NCBI GenBank assembly: GCA_024689525.1
Contig: JAILDI010000190.1
Location: 1 to 33,242, forward strand
Length of the DNA: 33,242 nt
From: Bacteroidales bacterium
GTDB lineage: Bacteria > Bacteroidota > Bacteroidia > Bacteroidales > UBA932
Direction: 5' to 3'
The first letter of the stretch is position 1, and each line of letters starts with the position of its first letter. The translations under genes were made by a program, and so were the position numbers. Under the pieces are notes generated by a model, which was given only the letters and a program-made list of their open reading frames with translations, was not told where the DNA came from and did no database searches. Positions 1-7,779 of the stretch are shown piece by piece.

Positions 1-343
1 TGTTGCCAGCAAGCTATGGGGCGGTTCCTGGCGCATCCCCACGAATGAGGAGTGGACAGCACTTCGCGAGCAATGCACTTGGAATTGGACAACGCAGAAT
101 GGAGTGAATGGCCGCTTGGTAACGGCTGCCAACGGCAACAGTATCTTCCTTCCCGCCGCTGGCAAACGGACTGGCTATGCTCTCGAAGATGTGGGGATGT
201 TCGGCTACTACTGGTCATCTTCCTTGACTACGACTGGCGGCACGGACGTGGCGTGTGAAGTCTACTTCTATTCAGGCAATGTCGACGGGTACTTCGAAGC
301 CCGTAATTACGGGCTCTCCGTCCGCCCCGTCTTCGCCTACTGA
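1..343 (+). CDS. C-terminal fragment of a FISUMP-like (Fibrobacter paralogous domain) surface protein, 5' truncated
   Basis: The reading frame is open from base 2 and ends at TGA 341-343, so this is the last ~113 residues of a protein starting outside the window. It reads WRIPTNEEWTALRE, then CTWNWTTQNGVNG, NSIFLPAAG, GYYWSSS and LSVRPVFAY. This is the pattern of the C-terminal domain often annotated as 'Fibrobacter succinogenes major paralogous domain' or DUF1566-like, a lectin-fold-like module on secreted Bacteroidota proteins. It closely parallels the C-terminus of the protein encoded at 10960-13587 (CTWTWKTQNGVNG, KSIFLPAGG, SVRPV), so the two are paralogues. The missing N-terminus probably carried a signal peptide and Ig-like repeats, which is inference. 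Its ligand or function is unknown. There is no terminator-like hairpin before the next gene at 372. Confidence 0.8.
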   Translation, partial: VASKLWGGSWRIPTNEEWTALREQCTWNWTTQNGVNGRLVTAANGNSIFLPAAGKRTGYALEDVGMFGYYWSSSLTTTGGTDVACEVYFYSGNVDGYFEARNYGLSVRPVFAY

Positions 344-371
344 CCTTTAGCATTCATCAGACTCAGACGAT

Positions 372-2258
372 ATGAGAAAGTTTTACATATATGCTCTGGC
401 CGCGGCGCTCATGGTGCTGGCTGGCTGTGCCGGAGGGAACGGCGAATGGGCCCCGGCGGGGGACAGGATAAGGACTTCCTGGGCCGATGAGGTGTCGCCT
501 TCAAACGCACACCGGGAGTATCCGCGCCCGCAGATGATCCGTAAGGATTGGAAGTGCCTGAACGGCCTTTGGGATTATGCGATTACCCCGGTGGATGCCC
601 CGCAGCCGGAAACCCCGGACGGGAAGATCCTGGTGCCGTTCTGCGTGGAGAGCTCGCTCTCAGGCGTAGGCCGCAGAGTGGGCGTGGACAGCACGCTGTG
701 GTATAAGTGTGAGTTCAAGGTACCATCGGCCTGGAAGGAAAAGGTGCTGTTGCATTTCGACGCGGTGGACTGGAAAACCGAGGTTTGGCTGAACGGAAAG
801 CTGATTGGAGAGCACACCGGAGGCTATACGGCATTTGCCTTCGATATAAGCGATTATATCGTAAGGGGTAAGCAGGAACTTGTGGTAAAGGTGTGGGACG
901 GTACGGACAATGACCACCAGCCCCGCGGAAAGCAGGTTTCGAACCCCGGCGGCATCTGGTACACTCCTGTTACCGGTATCTGGCAGAGTGTTTGGCTTGA
1001 GCCGGTGGCCGACACCTATGTTAAGGACTACAACTGCGTATGGGCCGATAGCACCGGCATCCTCTCCGTCCGCGCCTGCGTGGAGGGCGATGCCGATCAG
1101 GTGCGCGTGACGCTGCGTGAAGGCGGCGAAGGCTGGGATGCGGAGAAGGGGAGGCCCGGCGCCGCGGTGGCATCGACAATGGCTGCGCCCGGGGAGATTC
1201 TCTCGCTGGAGGTGCTGGAGCCCAAGCTCTGGAGCCCGGAGACCCCGTACCTGTACGCGCTGGAAATATCGGCAGTGAAAGAAGGAAAGGTCGTGGATAT
1301 GGTCAAGGGCTATACAGCTCTTCGTACTTCCACCACGGTGGTCGATGCTGCCGGATTCAAGAGGCTGGGGCTGAACGGAAAACCCGTTTTCCAGTACGGC
1401 CCGCTGGACCAGGGCTGGTGGCCGGACGGCCTGTACACCGCCCCAACGGATGAGGCGCTGGCCTTCGACATCGTCAAGACCAAGGAGTTCGGATACAACT
1501 TCATCCGCAAGCATATCAAGGTGGAGCCCGCACGCTGGTACTATAACTGCGACCGCCTTGGAATGATGGTGTGGCAGGATATGCCTTCAATGGCCGGCAA
1601 CGTGAACGTGTTCCAGGACGATGGCCTTTACGACCCCCAGTGGGGCCGGAACGCATTCGACACGGGCTGGGACTATCCGCTTGACGATGAGGCCAAGGCT
1701 ACCTATTATAAAGAGTGGGGAGAGATTATGTGGCAGCTGAAGAAGTTCCCCTGCATTGTAGTATGGGTGCCTTTCAACGAGGGCTGGAGCCAGTTCGACA
1801 CGGAAGCCGTGGTTGCGTTCACCCGCGAACAGGATCCTTCCCGCCTGATCAACTCTGCATCCGGCGGCAACCACCGCCACTGCGGCGACATTCTGGACAG
1901 CCACAACTATCCCATTCCCAAGATGCTCCTCCGCAGCGACGGCGAGCAGATCGACCTTGTGGGAGAGTACGGCGGAATTGGCTGTGCCATCGAAGGGCAT
2001 ACCTGGAAGCCGGACGGCAACTGGGGCTACAAGGGCCTCTGTGAGAACGGGGAAGAGGTTCTGGAGAAGTACCGGGACTATGCCCTGAATTATCTCCTTC
2101 CTCTCATTGCCGATGGTATCTCCGGCGCCGTCTATACCCAGACCACCGACGTTGAGGTTGAGGTGAACGGCCTTATGACCTACGACCGCAAAGTGATAAA
2201 AATAGACGCGGAGAAACTCCGCGCCATCAATCTCGAAGTCCGCGAAAGCCTGAAGTAG
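372..2258 (+). CDS. Glycoside hydrolase family 2 lipoprotein (beta-galactosidase/beta-glucuronidase-like)
   Basis: This 628-residue protein begins with a lipoprotein signal, MRKFYIYALAAALMVLAGC, with the lipobox cysteine at residue 19, so it is expected to be membrane-anchored outside the cytoplasm. Family GH2 architecture is visible: an N-terminal jelly-roll sugar-binding domain (about 40-210, with LNGLWDY, LLHFDAVDWKTEVWLNG and HTGGYTAFAFDIS), an Ig-like domain (about 215-320) and a TIM barrel (about 330-620). VPFNEGW places the likely acid/base glutamate at E470, and LVGEYGG the likely nucleophile at E532. At 628 residues it is a short GH2 without the extra C-terminal domains of LacZ, and the substrate cannot be deduced. 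No TAnnTTTG promoter is seen in the 28-bp gap upstream. Its stop codon abuts that of the convergent def gene. Confidence 0.92.
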   Translation: MRKFYIYALAAALMVLAGCAGGNGEWAPAGDRIRTSWADEVSPSNAHREYPRPQMIRKDWKCLNGLWDYAITPVDAPQPETPDGKILVPFCVESSLSGVGRRVGVDSTLWYKCEFKVPSAWKEKVLLHFDAVDWKTEVWLNGKLIGEHTGGYTAFAFDISDYIVRGKQELVVKVWDGTDNDHQPRGKQVSNPGGIWYTPVTGIWQSVWLEPVADTYVKDYNCVWADSTGILSVRACVEGDADQVRVTLREGGEGWDAEKGRPGAAVASTMAAPGEILSLEVLEPKLWSPETPYLYALEISAVKEGKVVDMVKGYTALRTSTTVVDAAGFKRLGLNGKPVFQYGPLDQGWWPDGLYTAPTDEALAFDIVKTKEFGYNFIRKHIKVEPARWYYNCDRLGMMVWQDMPSMAGNVNVFQDDGLYDPQWGRNAFDTGWDYPLDDEAKATYYKEWGEIMWQLKKFPCIVVWVPFNEGWSQFDTEAVVAFTREQDPSRLINSASGGNHRHCGDILDSHNYPIPKMLLRSDGEQIDLVGEYGGIGCAIEGHTWKPDGNWGYKGLCENGEEVLEKYRDYALNYLLPLIADGISGAVYTQTTDVEVEVNGLMTYDRKVIKIDAEKLRAINLEVRESLK

Positions 2259-2267
2259 CTACTTCAG
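2250..2267. repeat. Perfect 18-bp palindrome across two abutting convergent stop codons
   Basis: CTGAAGTAG followed directly by CTACTTCAG is a perfect palindrome centred exactly between the TAG of the GH2 gene (2256-2258) and the TAG of def on the other strand (2261-2259). Both proteins therefore end in Leu-Lys-stop. There is no loop and no following T-tract, so a classical intrinsic terminator is doubtful. It could still limit read-through between the convergent transcripts. Confidence 0.6.
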
Positions 2268-2813
2268 CTTGCTGTTGTAGTGGGGGTGAACTTTGCCCTT
2301 GACTATGTTCTGTAGCTTGCTGGAGAGCATCTTGCGGCGGATTGGAGCGGCGTGGTCGGTGAACAGGTCGCCGTCCAGATGTGAAAGCTCGTGCTGGATC
2401 ATCCGGGCGGCGAAGTTGTCGAAAACTTCGCTCTGGGGCTTGAGTTCCTCGTCAAAATACTCCACCTTGATGGTTTTGGGGCGGGTGACGTCGCAGTAGA
2501 TGCCGGGAATGGAGAGGCAGCCCTCCGAGTAGGTTGTCTGCTCCTTGCTTTCCTCCACTATCACCGGGTTGATGAGGGTGCGGCGGAAGCCCTTCAGATA
2601 GTCGTACGTGTCGGCCACAACATCGCCGTCCACGATCACTACCCTCTGGCTCACGCCAATCTGGGGTGCGGCAAGGCCGCAGCCATCGGCCCGGGCAAGG
2701 GTGTCCTTGAGGTCCTGGACCAGGGCTTTGATTTCTTCCGGCTTGCTTAAATCGGCCTCCAGGGCTTTCTCCCTGAGCACAGGGGCGCCATACAAATAAA
2801 TAGGTTTTATCAT
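2259..2813 (-). CDS. def: Peptide deformylase
   Basis: This 184-residue enzyme removes the formyl group from the initiator methionine of nascent proteins in the cytoplasm. All three signature motifs are present: GCGLAAPQIG (residues 44-53), EGCLS (97-101) and HELSH (141-145). The metal ligands are therefore C99, H141 and H145, with E142 catalytic. Its length is typical of the family. The ATG start lies in an ATGA overlap with the stop codon of ruvX (2810-2813), so the two are translationally coupled and probably transcribed from the ruvX promoter. It converges tail to tail on the GH2 gene with zero spacing. Confidence 0.97.
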   Translation of the reverse strand: MIKPIYLYGAPVLREKALEADLSKPEEIKALVQDLKDTLARADGCGLAAPQIGVSQRVVIVDGDVVADTYDYLKGFRRTLINPVIVEESKEQTTYSEGCLSIPGIYCDVTRPKTIKVEYFDEELKPQSEVFDNFAARMIQHELSHLDGDLFTDHAAPIRRKMLSSKLQNIVKGKVHPHYNSKLK

Positions 2814-3247
2814 TGCTGTGTCCTTTTTTTCTCGTTACTCTCCCTGTCCAGATATCCCTGGAGGATGATTGCCGCACTTATCTTATCCACCGATGCCTTA
2901 TTCCTTCTGTCTTTTGCCTTCATTCCGCCATCTATCATGGCCCTGTGGGCAAGGACGGATGTGAAGCGTTCGTCCTCAAGACTCACAGGAATTCCGGGAA
3001 ATGCCTTTTCAAGCCTTTTTACAAAGCCGCGCACGTGGGGGAGCGTTTCCGACGGAGAGCCGTCGGTATTCAGGGGATAACCCACCACGAAACGGGCAAT
3101 TATTTCTTTTTCGGCGTATTTTTGAAGATAATCTATTATCTTTGTAGAGTCAACGGTGTCCAGTGCGGTGGCAAAGATACGGAGAGGGTCGCTCACGGCC
3201 AGGCCTGTGCGCTTAATCCCGTAATCTATGCCGATGTATCTGTCCAT
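2810..3247 (-). CDS. ruvX: Putative Holliday junction resolvase / pre-16S rRNA nuclease YqgF
   Basis: This RNase H-fold nuclease of the YqgF/RuvX family is implicated in 16S rRNA 5' maturation, with an older proposed role as a Holliday junction resolvase. I chose the ATG at 3247, giving 145 residues starting MDRYIGIDYG, because the family begins there. A longer in-frame extension to 3328 would overlap the divergent gene and lie upstream of the -7 box. Acidic active-site residues are visible: D8 (GIDYG), E91/E93 (EDERFTS) and D121 (DKISAAIILQ). The VVGYPLNTDG motif is also present. A TATCTTTG box lies 9 nt upstream of this start. It is the first gene of a two-gene operon with def. Confidence 0.93.
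   Translation of the reverse strand: MDRYIGIDYGIKRTGLAVSDPLRIFATALDTVDSTKIIDYLQKYAEKEIIARFVVGYPLNTDGSPSETLPHVRGFVKRLEKAFPGIPVSLEDERFTSVLAHRAMIDGGMKAKDRRNKASVDKISAAIILQGYLDRESNEKKRTQQ
3137..3144 (+). promoter_or_regulatory. Candidate -7 box TATCTTTG for the dxr-rseP cluster
   Basis: TATCTTTG on the plus strand, inside the antisense ruvX gene, lies about 130 nt upstream of the cluster at 3273. A second match, TATTTTTG, is at 3117-3124. Neither has a TTTG at -33 spacing, and such matches can occur by chance. I list it because the 25-bp divergent gap holds no better plus-strand box. Confidence 0.25.
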
Positions 3248-3256
3248 TTGAGACTG

Positions 3257-3264
3257 CAAAGATA
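3257..3264 (-). promoter_or_regulatory. Bacteroidota -7 box TATCTTTG for ruvX-def
   Basis: On the minus strand TATCTTTG matches the Bacteroidota -7 consensus TAnnTTTG and ends 9 nt before the ruvX ATG. No well-placed TTTG -33 element is evident. It supports the short ruvX start and implies a very short or absent leader. Confidence 0.65.
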
Positions 3265-3272
3265 ACATTTTT

Positions 3273-3728
3273 ATGGCAAACGAAGATAAGAAAGGGCTCA
3301 GCAAGCGGATTTTCCTGTTTACAATCACCGACGCCGTGTCGCACGAGACGGTGTGGGCGCGCCCTTTCCGTCTGCGTCAGGCGATAATCGTGGGCGTATC
3401 GGCCCTGGTGCTGGTTGCGGCCCTCGTGTTCGCCATCGTCGCATATACTCCGGTGCGCACCTTCATTCCCGGATATCCTACCGCGGCCACCAAGCGCCAG
3501 GCCGTTCAGAATGCGGTTAGGATTGACTCCCTGGAGAGGGAAATCCTCCAGTGGCAGCTGTACACGGAGAATCTCCGCCGCGTGGTGGCAGGGGAGGAGC
3601 CCCTCAAGCTGGACAGCCTTATCCGGCAGAGGAGGCTCCCGCTCAAGGAGGAAATAACCATCGACCCTCAACTGGATTCGATGCTTAAGGCGCGTTTGCA
3701 CGCATTAGACTTTGACGACGAGGAATAA
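3273..3728 (+). CDS. Single-pass membrane protein resembling the N-terminal part of Bacteroidales M23 peptidases
   Basis: This 151-residue protein has a cytoplasmic N-terminus (1-35), one transmembrane helix (about 36-59, VGVSALVLVAALVFAIVAY), then a periplasmic region with IPGYPT and a probable coiled coil (about 75-108, RIDSLEREI, ENLRRVV). From memory, the TM helix followed by IPGY and a 'RIDSLE...ENLRRVVxGE' coil is how the N-terminus of Bacteroidales membrane-bound M23-family (LytM-like) proteins reads. The metallopeptidase domain is absent and the chain ends acidic (DFDDEE). It could be a natural short form, perhaps a scaffold in cell-wall assembly, or a truncated relative. Its TAA overlaps the dxr start by one base (TAATG), so it is coupled to isoprenoid and RseP genes. 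Confidence 0.7.
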   Translation: MANEDKKGLSKRIFLFTITDAVSHETVWARPFRLRQAIIVGVSALVLVAALVFAIVAYTPVRTFIPGYPTAATKRQAVQNAVRIDSLEREILQWQLYTENLRRVVAGEEPLKLDSLIRQRRLPLKEEITIDPQLDSMLKARLHALDFDDEE

Positions 3729-4867
3729 TGAAAAAGATAGCGATTCTTGGCTCCACCGGGTCGATATGCACCCAGACTCTGGACGTCGTGCGCCAGCATC
3801 CGGACCTGTTCAAGGTGCAGATGATATCGGCCAACAGCAGCACCGCCCTCCTCGCGGAGCAGAGTATGGAATTCGACGTTCCGGAGATTGTGGTATGCCG
3901 CGAGGACCTGTATCCTTCGCTCCGGGACGCCCTTCCCGGAAAGAATGTCCATTGCGGAATAGACGCCGCCTGCGCCCTGGTCCAGAGTGCCGATGTGGAC
4001 ATCGTGGTTGCTGCTATGGTGGGCTTCAGCGGGCTGAAACCCACTCTTGCAGCCCTCGAGGCCGGGAAACGTGTGGCCCTTGCCAATAAGGAAACCCTCG
4101 TCGCGGCCGGGCCGATAGTAATGGCCACGGCCCAGAAGCATAAGGCCGATATCCTCCCCGTGGATTCGGAGCATTCCGCCATCTTCCAGTGCCTCCAGGC
4201 CGCCGGCGGGAACGAAGTCGCAAAGATCCATCTCACAGCTTCCGGCGGCCCTTTCCGCACGCTCCCGCGCGAGACCATCGCCGGCCTCGGCAAGGACGCG
4301 GCGCTGAAGCATCCCAACTGGGATATGGGCGCGAAAATCACCATCGACTCGGCCACTATGATGAACAAGGGCTTCGAGGTGATTGAGGCAAAATGGCTGT
4401 TCAATGTCGATGTCTCCCGCATCCACGTGGTTGTCCATCCGGAATCGGTTATTCACTCGATGATAGAATTTGCCGATGGCGCCGTTCTGGCGCAACTTGG
4501 CTGCCCCGATATGAGGGAGCCCATCCAGTACGCGATGTCGTATCCGGAAAGGCTTTCGCTGAACAACAAGAAACTGGACTTCGCCGCGCTTTCCGGCCTG
4601 AGTTTCTTCGAGCCGGACCTGGAAAAGTTCCCCTGCCTGGGGCTGGCATTCGAGGCAATCGAAAGGGGAGGGAACGCTCCCTGCGCCCTCAATGCGGCAA
4701 ACGAGGCGGCGGTTGCGGCCTACCTTCACGACAAAATCGGTTTCTACGACATATCATCCATTGTTGAAAAAGTGGTGTCAGGCGTGAATTTTGCAGCGAA
4801 TCCGTCGCTCTCCGACATCTTCGAAACCCACGAAGAGTCGTACCGGCGCGCCTGTGAAATGATATGA
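3728..4867 (+). CDS. dxr: 1-deoxy-D-xylulose 5-phosphate reductoisomerase
   Basis: This 379-residue enzyme converts DXP to 2-C-methyl-D-erythritol 4-phosphate using NADPH and a divalent metal, the committed step of the non-mevalonate isoprenoid pathway. An N-terminal Rossmann motif, ILGSTGSI, starts near residue 5. ALANKETLVAAG and PVDSEHSAIFQ follow, the latter with metal ligands D146 and E148. LTASGGPFR and HPNWDMGAKITIDSATMMNKG form the catalytic loop and substrate region. Its length is typical. The start overlaps the upstream stop by one base, and its TGA overlaps the rseP ATG (ATGA, 4864-4867). The order dxr-rseP is common in Bacteroidales. Confidence 0.98.
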   Translation: MKKIAILGSTGSICTQTLDVVRQHPDLFKVQMISANSSTALLAEQSMEFDVPEIVVCREDLYPSLRDALPGKNVHCGIDAACALVQSADVDIVVAAMVGFSGLKPTLAALEAGKRVALANKETLVAAGPIVMATAQKHKADILPVDSEHSAIFQCLQAAGGNEVAKIHLTASGGPFRTLPRETIAGLGKDAALKHPNWDMGAKITIDSATMMNKGFEVIEAKWLFNVDVSRIHVVVHPESVIHSMIEFADGAVLAQLGCPDMREPIQYAMSYPERLSLNNKKLDFAALSGLSFFEPDLEKFPCLGLAFEAIERGGNAPCALNAANEAAVAAYLHDKIGFYDISSIVEKVVSGVNFAANPSLSDIFETHEESYRRACEMI

Positions 4868-6198
4868 CTGTTCTGATAAAAGCCCTGCAGGTAATAATCG
4901 CCCTTTCCGTCCTCATCCTCATACACGAGGCTGGGCACTTCTTTTGGGCCAAACTGTTCAGGATCAGAGTTGAAAAGTTCTTCCTTTTCTTCGACGCAGG
5001 CGGCTTCAAACTGTTTTCCACTAAGCAGAAATGGTTTGTTAAACTGTTTCCCAAGGCCGCTTCCTGGGAAACGGAGTACGGCATAGGCTGGCTGCCCCTC
5101 GGCGGCTACTGCAAGATAGCGGGAATGATAGACGAATCCCTGGACACGGAGCAGATGAAAGGCGAGGTGCAGTCCTGGGAATTCCGTTCCAAACCCGCCT
5201 GGAAGCGCCTCATCGTAATGGCCGGCGGCGTTCTGAACAACTTCATCTTCGCCATCCTGCTCTTTATTCTGATGCTGGACATCTGGGGCAGCGCATACAT
5301 CAGGAACGACAACACTCCCATCTATGTGAACGAGCTTGCGCGCGAGATGGGCTTCCGCACGGGCGACGTAATCCTCCGCTTCGACGACTATGCCCCGGAA
5401 GACTTCTCGATGCTCCAGGTCGATCTTGCCCGCCGTGACGTCCGCAAGGCCGTAGTCCTGAGAGGGGCCGATACAGTGTCGATCTACATCGACCAGTCCA
5501 GGATAGGGGAGGTGCTCCAGAATCCCGGAATGTTCGACATCGCCCTTCCCTTCGTTGTGGAAACCATATCGGAGGATTCTCCCAACAAGGATCTGCTCCG
5601 GAAGGGGGACAGGATTACCGCCATCGACTCAATATATGTCGATTATCTCCAGGACGCAAAACCCATCCTTGCCGGTTATGCCGGCGGCGAGGTGGTTTGC
5701 CAGGTGGAGAGGGAAGGGGAGACACTGGAAATGCCCCTCCAGGTCGATTCTCTGGGGCGTGTGGGCGTGATTGTGGAATATCCGGGCTACGAATACCGCG
5801 AATACACTTTCGCCCAGGCCATCCCGGCCGGTTGCCAGGAGGCCTGGAGCACCGTGGACGGATATGTCAGGGATTTGAGGCTCGTGTTCACTCCCAGGAC
5901 GGAGGCCTACAAGTCGGTGGGCAGTTTCATCGCCATCGGCCAGGTATTCCCGGCATACTGGAACTGGTACCAGTTCCTCTACATTATGGCCCTCCTGTCG
6001 ATAATGCTGGGCGTGATGAACCTTATCCCCATCCCGGCCCTGGACGGCGGCCATATGGTATTCTGCCTGTACGAGATAATTACCAGGCGCAAGCCGTCGG
6101 ACCGTTTCGTGCTGGTTGCCCAGATGATAGGTATGATCCTTCTTGTGGGCCTTATGCTACTGGCATTCGGAAATGATATAACAAGATTACTGCGATAA
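4864..6198 (+). CDS. rseP: RIP metalloprotease RseP (site-2 protease, M50)
   Basis: This 444-residue polytopic membrane protease performs intramembrane cleavage of anti-sigma factors and leftover signal peptides. The zinc site HEAGH is at residues 21-25 in the first helix. The third ligand is D394 in the C-terminal NLIPIPALDGGH motif. Between them lie a membrane segment near 115-140 (LIVMAGGVLNNFIFAILLFIL) and two tandem PDZ domains (about 150-225 with GFRTGDVILRF, and about 230-305 with LLRKGDRITAIDS), as in E. coli RseP. The C-terminus holds two more helices. It overlaps dxr by 4 nt and precedes the DUF4837 gene by a single base, so all are likely co-transcribed. Confidence 0.97.
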   Translation: MTVLIKALQVIIALSVLILIHEAGHFFWAKLFRIRVEKFFLFFDAGGFKLFSTKQKWFVKLFPKAASWETEYGIGWLPLGGYCKIAGMIDESLDTEQMKGEVQSWEFRSKPAWKRLIVMAGGVLNNFIFAILLFILMLDIWGSAYIRNDNTPIYVNELAREMGFRTGDVILRFDDYAPEDFSMLQVDLARRDVRKAVVLRGADTVSIYIDQSRIGEVLQNPGMFDIALPFVVETISEDSPNKDLLRKGDRITAIDSIYVDYLQDAKPILAGYAGGEVVCQVEREGETLEMPLQVDSLGRVGVIVEYPGYEYREYTFAQAIPAGCQEAWSTVDGYVRDLRLVFTPRTEAYKSVGSFIAIGQVFPAYWNWYQFLYIMALLSIMLGVMNLIPIPALDGGHMVFCLYEIITRRKPSDRFVLVAQMIGMILLVGLMLLAFGNDITRLLR

Positions 6199-6199
6199 T

Positions 6200-7204
6200 A
6201 TGAGACGTTCAATTACCGTTCTGGCCTGCATCCTGGCCATCGTTTTTGCCGCAAGTTCCTGCAAGAACACGCCCCGCGGCAAACTGCTCCCCAACGTCAG
6301 CGGAAAGGCAGGGGAGATAATCCTGGTCATCGACAGGGACAACTGGGAGGGCAACATCGGCTCCGCCTTCAGGGAAATCCTTTGCGAAGACACCCCGTAT
6401 CTGGCACAGAGGGAGCCTTTGTTCTCCCTGGCCAACGTGCCTCCGGGAAACTTCAACAATATGTTCAAGATGCACAGGAACATCATTATCCTGAACATCA
6501 ATCCGCAGAACCAGAAGACGGGAATAGTATACCGCAAGGATGAATGGGCCAAGCCCCAGTCGGTGGCACAGCTGGACGCGTGGGACGAGGCCGGCGCACT
6601 TGAAATCCTCGCGAATGAGGGCTCCGTGCTGGCGGAGTTCTTCGAGCAGGCGGAACGCGACAGGATCATCGCCAACTGCGTGCTGTACGAGGAAGTTCCC
6701 CTGCGCGAACCGGTGAAAAAGATTACCGGCGGATTCCTCCATTTCCCCTCCGGATACAAGCTGCGCAAGGTTACCGACACCTTTGCCTGGATTGCCGATG
6801 AGAAGCAGTACACCAACCAGACCGTGCTGGTTTACCGCTATCCCGTGGACGGCGACGACGTGTTCGACCTTAACAGGATGATTTCGATGCGCAACGAGGT
6901 GATGAAGGCCAACGTTCCCGGGATGTTCGACGGCACTTATATGACAACCTCCACGGCTATCACTCCCACCACCCGTCCTCTCCGTTACCGCGGCCGCGAC
7001 TTTATGGAGACGCGCGGCTTCTGGGAAGTGGAGGGCGATTTTATGGGAGGCCCCTTCGTGAGCCACTCCTTCTATTCGCCAGATGGTAAGGACATTATCG
7101 TGCTTGAGGCCTTTGTATATGCCCCTAAGTACGACAAGCGCCAGTATCTCCGCCAGGTGGAATCCATACTCTATTCCTTCGAGTGGGAAAATAATTCAAA
7201 ATAA
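6200..7204 (+). CDS. DUF4837 family lipoprotein
   Basis: This 334-residue protein has a lipoprotein signal MRRSITVLACILAIVFAASSC with the lipobox cysteine at 21. It is recognisable as the Bacteroidota DUF4837 family by GEIILVIDRDNWEG, LFSLANVPPGNFNNMF, NIIILNI and the late YMTTSTAITPTTRPL region. The biochemical function is unknown. It follows rseP by one base, and I recall this rseP-DUF4837 order from other Bacteroidales, suggesting an envelope role, although that is inference. The sequence has no obvious catalytic motif. The next feature downstream is the promoter of the tRNA-Glu operon, which begins three bases after the stop. Confidence 0.85.
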   Translation: MRRSITVLACILAIVFAASSCKNTPRGKLLPNVSGKAGEIILVIDRDNWEGNIGSAFREILCEDTPYLAQREPLFSLANVPPGNFNNMFKMHRNIIILNINPQNQKTGIVYRKDEWAKPQSVAQLDAWDEAGALEILANEGSVLAEFFEQAERDRIIANCVLYEEVPLREPVKKITGGFLHFPSGYKLRKVTDTFAWIADEKQYTNQTVLVYRYPVDGDDVFDLNRMISMRNEVMKANVPGMFDGTYMTTSTAITPTTRPLRYRGRDFMETRGFWEVEGDFMGGPFVSHSFYSPDGKDIIVLEAFVYAPKYDKRQYLRQVESILYSFEWENNSK

Positions 7205-7206
7205 AT

Positions 7207-7237
7207 TTTGCAGGGATAAAAAAAAATTGTACCTTTG
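7207..7237 (+). promoter_or_regulatory. Promoter of the tRNA-Glu/rpsT/tRNA-Pro operon
   Basis: TTTG at 7207-7210 and TACCTTTG at 7230-7237 are separated by 19 bp, a full match to the Bacteroidota -33/-7 consensus. The tRNA begins 40 nt downstream. The -33 element starts only three bases after the DUF4837 stop. Confidence 0.85.
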
Positions 7238-7277
7238 CAGTCCCAATTAGGCGAACTGCCTTTTTGAGGCCACAGAT

Positions 7278-7352
7278 GGTGGGTTCGTATAACGGTTAGT
7301 ACTCGGGATTTTCATTCCCGCAATAGGAGTTCGATTCTCCTACCCACTACCA
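7278..7352 (+). tRNA. tRNA-Glu (anticodon UUC)
   Basis: The acceptor stem GGTGGGT pairs with ACCCACT (7342-7348), with a G1-U72 pair. The anticodon stem CGGGA/TCCCG encloses the loop TTTTCAT, giving anticodon TTC. The T-arm is AGGAG-TTCGATT-CTCCT. The 3' CCA (7350-7352) is encoded. It is followed by an A-rich linker into rpsT with no terminator, so it is co-transcribed with it. Confidence 0.95.
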
Positions 7353-7376
7353 AAAAAAAATAAAAAAAATAAAATA

Positions 7377-7631
7377 ATGGCAAACACTAAATCTGCTCAG
7401 AAGGCCGCTCGGCAGAACGAGAGGCACAGACTGCATAACAAGTATTATGCAAAGACCACGAGGAACGCTATCCGCGACCTCCGCAACACTACCGATAAGA
7501 AAGCTGCACAGGACAATGCTCCCAAAGTGTACGCTATGATTGACAAACTGGCCAAGATCGGCGTCATTCACAAGAACAAAGCCGCCAACTTGAAGTCAGG
7601 TCTCGCAGTCTACATCAACAAACTCGCTTAA
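7377..7631 (+). CDS. rpsT: 30S ribosomal protein S20
   Basis: This 84-residue basic protein is clearly bS20: [18 protein letters not shown] at the N-terminus, then the long helix region with AIRDLR and the C-terminal [13 protein letters not shown]. It binds 16S rRNA in the small-subunit body. The 24-nt leader after tRNA-Glu is almost pure A/T (A-rich runs), with no Shine-Dalgarno sequence, as is usual for Bacteroidota initiation. It sits between two tRNA genes in one apparent transcription unit. Confidence 0.98.
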   Translation: MANTKSAQKAARQNERHRLHNKYYAKTTRNAIRDLRNTTDKKAAQDNAPKVYAMIDKLAKIGVIHKNKAANLKSGLAVYINKLA

Positions 7632-7667
7632 GAGTTACTTATAGCCGGCCCGGCGTTTCAAGGGCAT

Positions 7668-7741
7668 CGGGATGTAGCGCAGTTGGCTAGCGCACTACGT
7701 TCGGGACGTAGGGGTCGTCTGTTCGAGTCAGATCATCCCGA
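7668..7741 (+). tRNA. tRNA-Pro (anticodon CGG)
   Basis: The acceptor CGGGATG (7668-7674) pairs with CATCCCG (7734-7740), with discriminator A7741. The anticodon stem CTACG/CGTAG encloses TTCGGGA, giving CGG. The T-arm is GTCTG-TTCGAGT-CAGAT. CCA is not encoded, unlike the tRNA-Glu in the same unit. No promoter box is seen in the 36 bp after rpsT, so it is probably processed from the operon transcript. Confidence 0.95.
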
Positions 7742-7753
7742 CTAGTTAAGAAG

Positions 7754-7779
7754 AAGACGGAAGCAATTCCGTCTTTTTT
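7754..7779 (+). terminator. Intrinsic terminator with a GCAA tetraloop
   Basis: AAGACGGAA (7754-7762) pairs with TTCCGTCTT (7767-7775) around a GCAA loop, followed by a T-run to 7779. It ends the tRNA-Glu/rpsT/tRNA-Pro unit. The T-run is also part of the -33 element of the next promoter. Confidence 0.9.

Noticed and set aside
7641..7660. GC-rich inverted repeat GCCGG-C-CCGGC after rpsT as a terminator
   Set aside because: The loop is too short and no T-run follows. tRNA-Pro lacks its own promoter, so termination here would leave it unexpressed.
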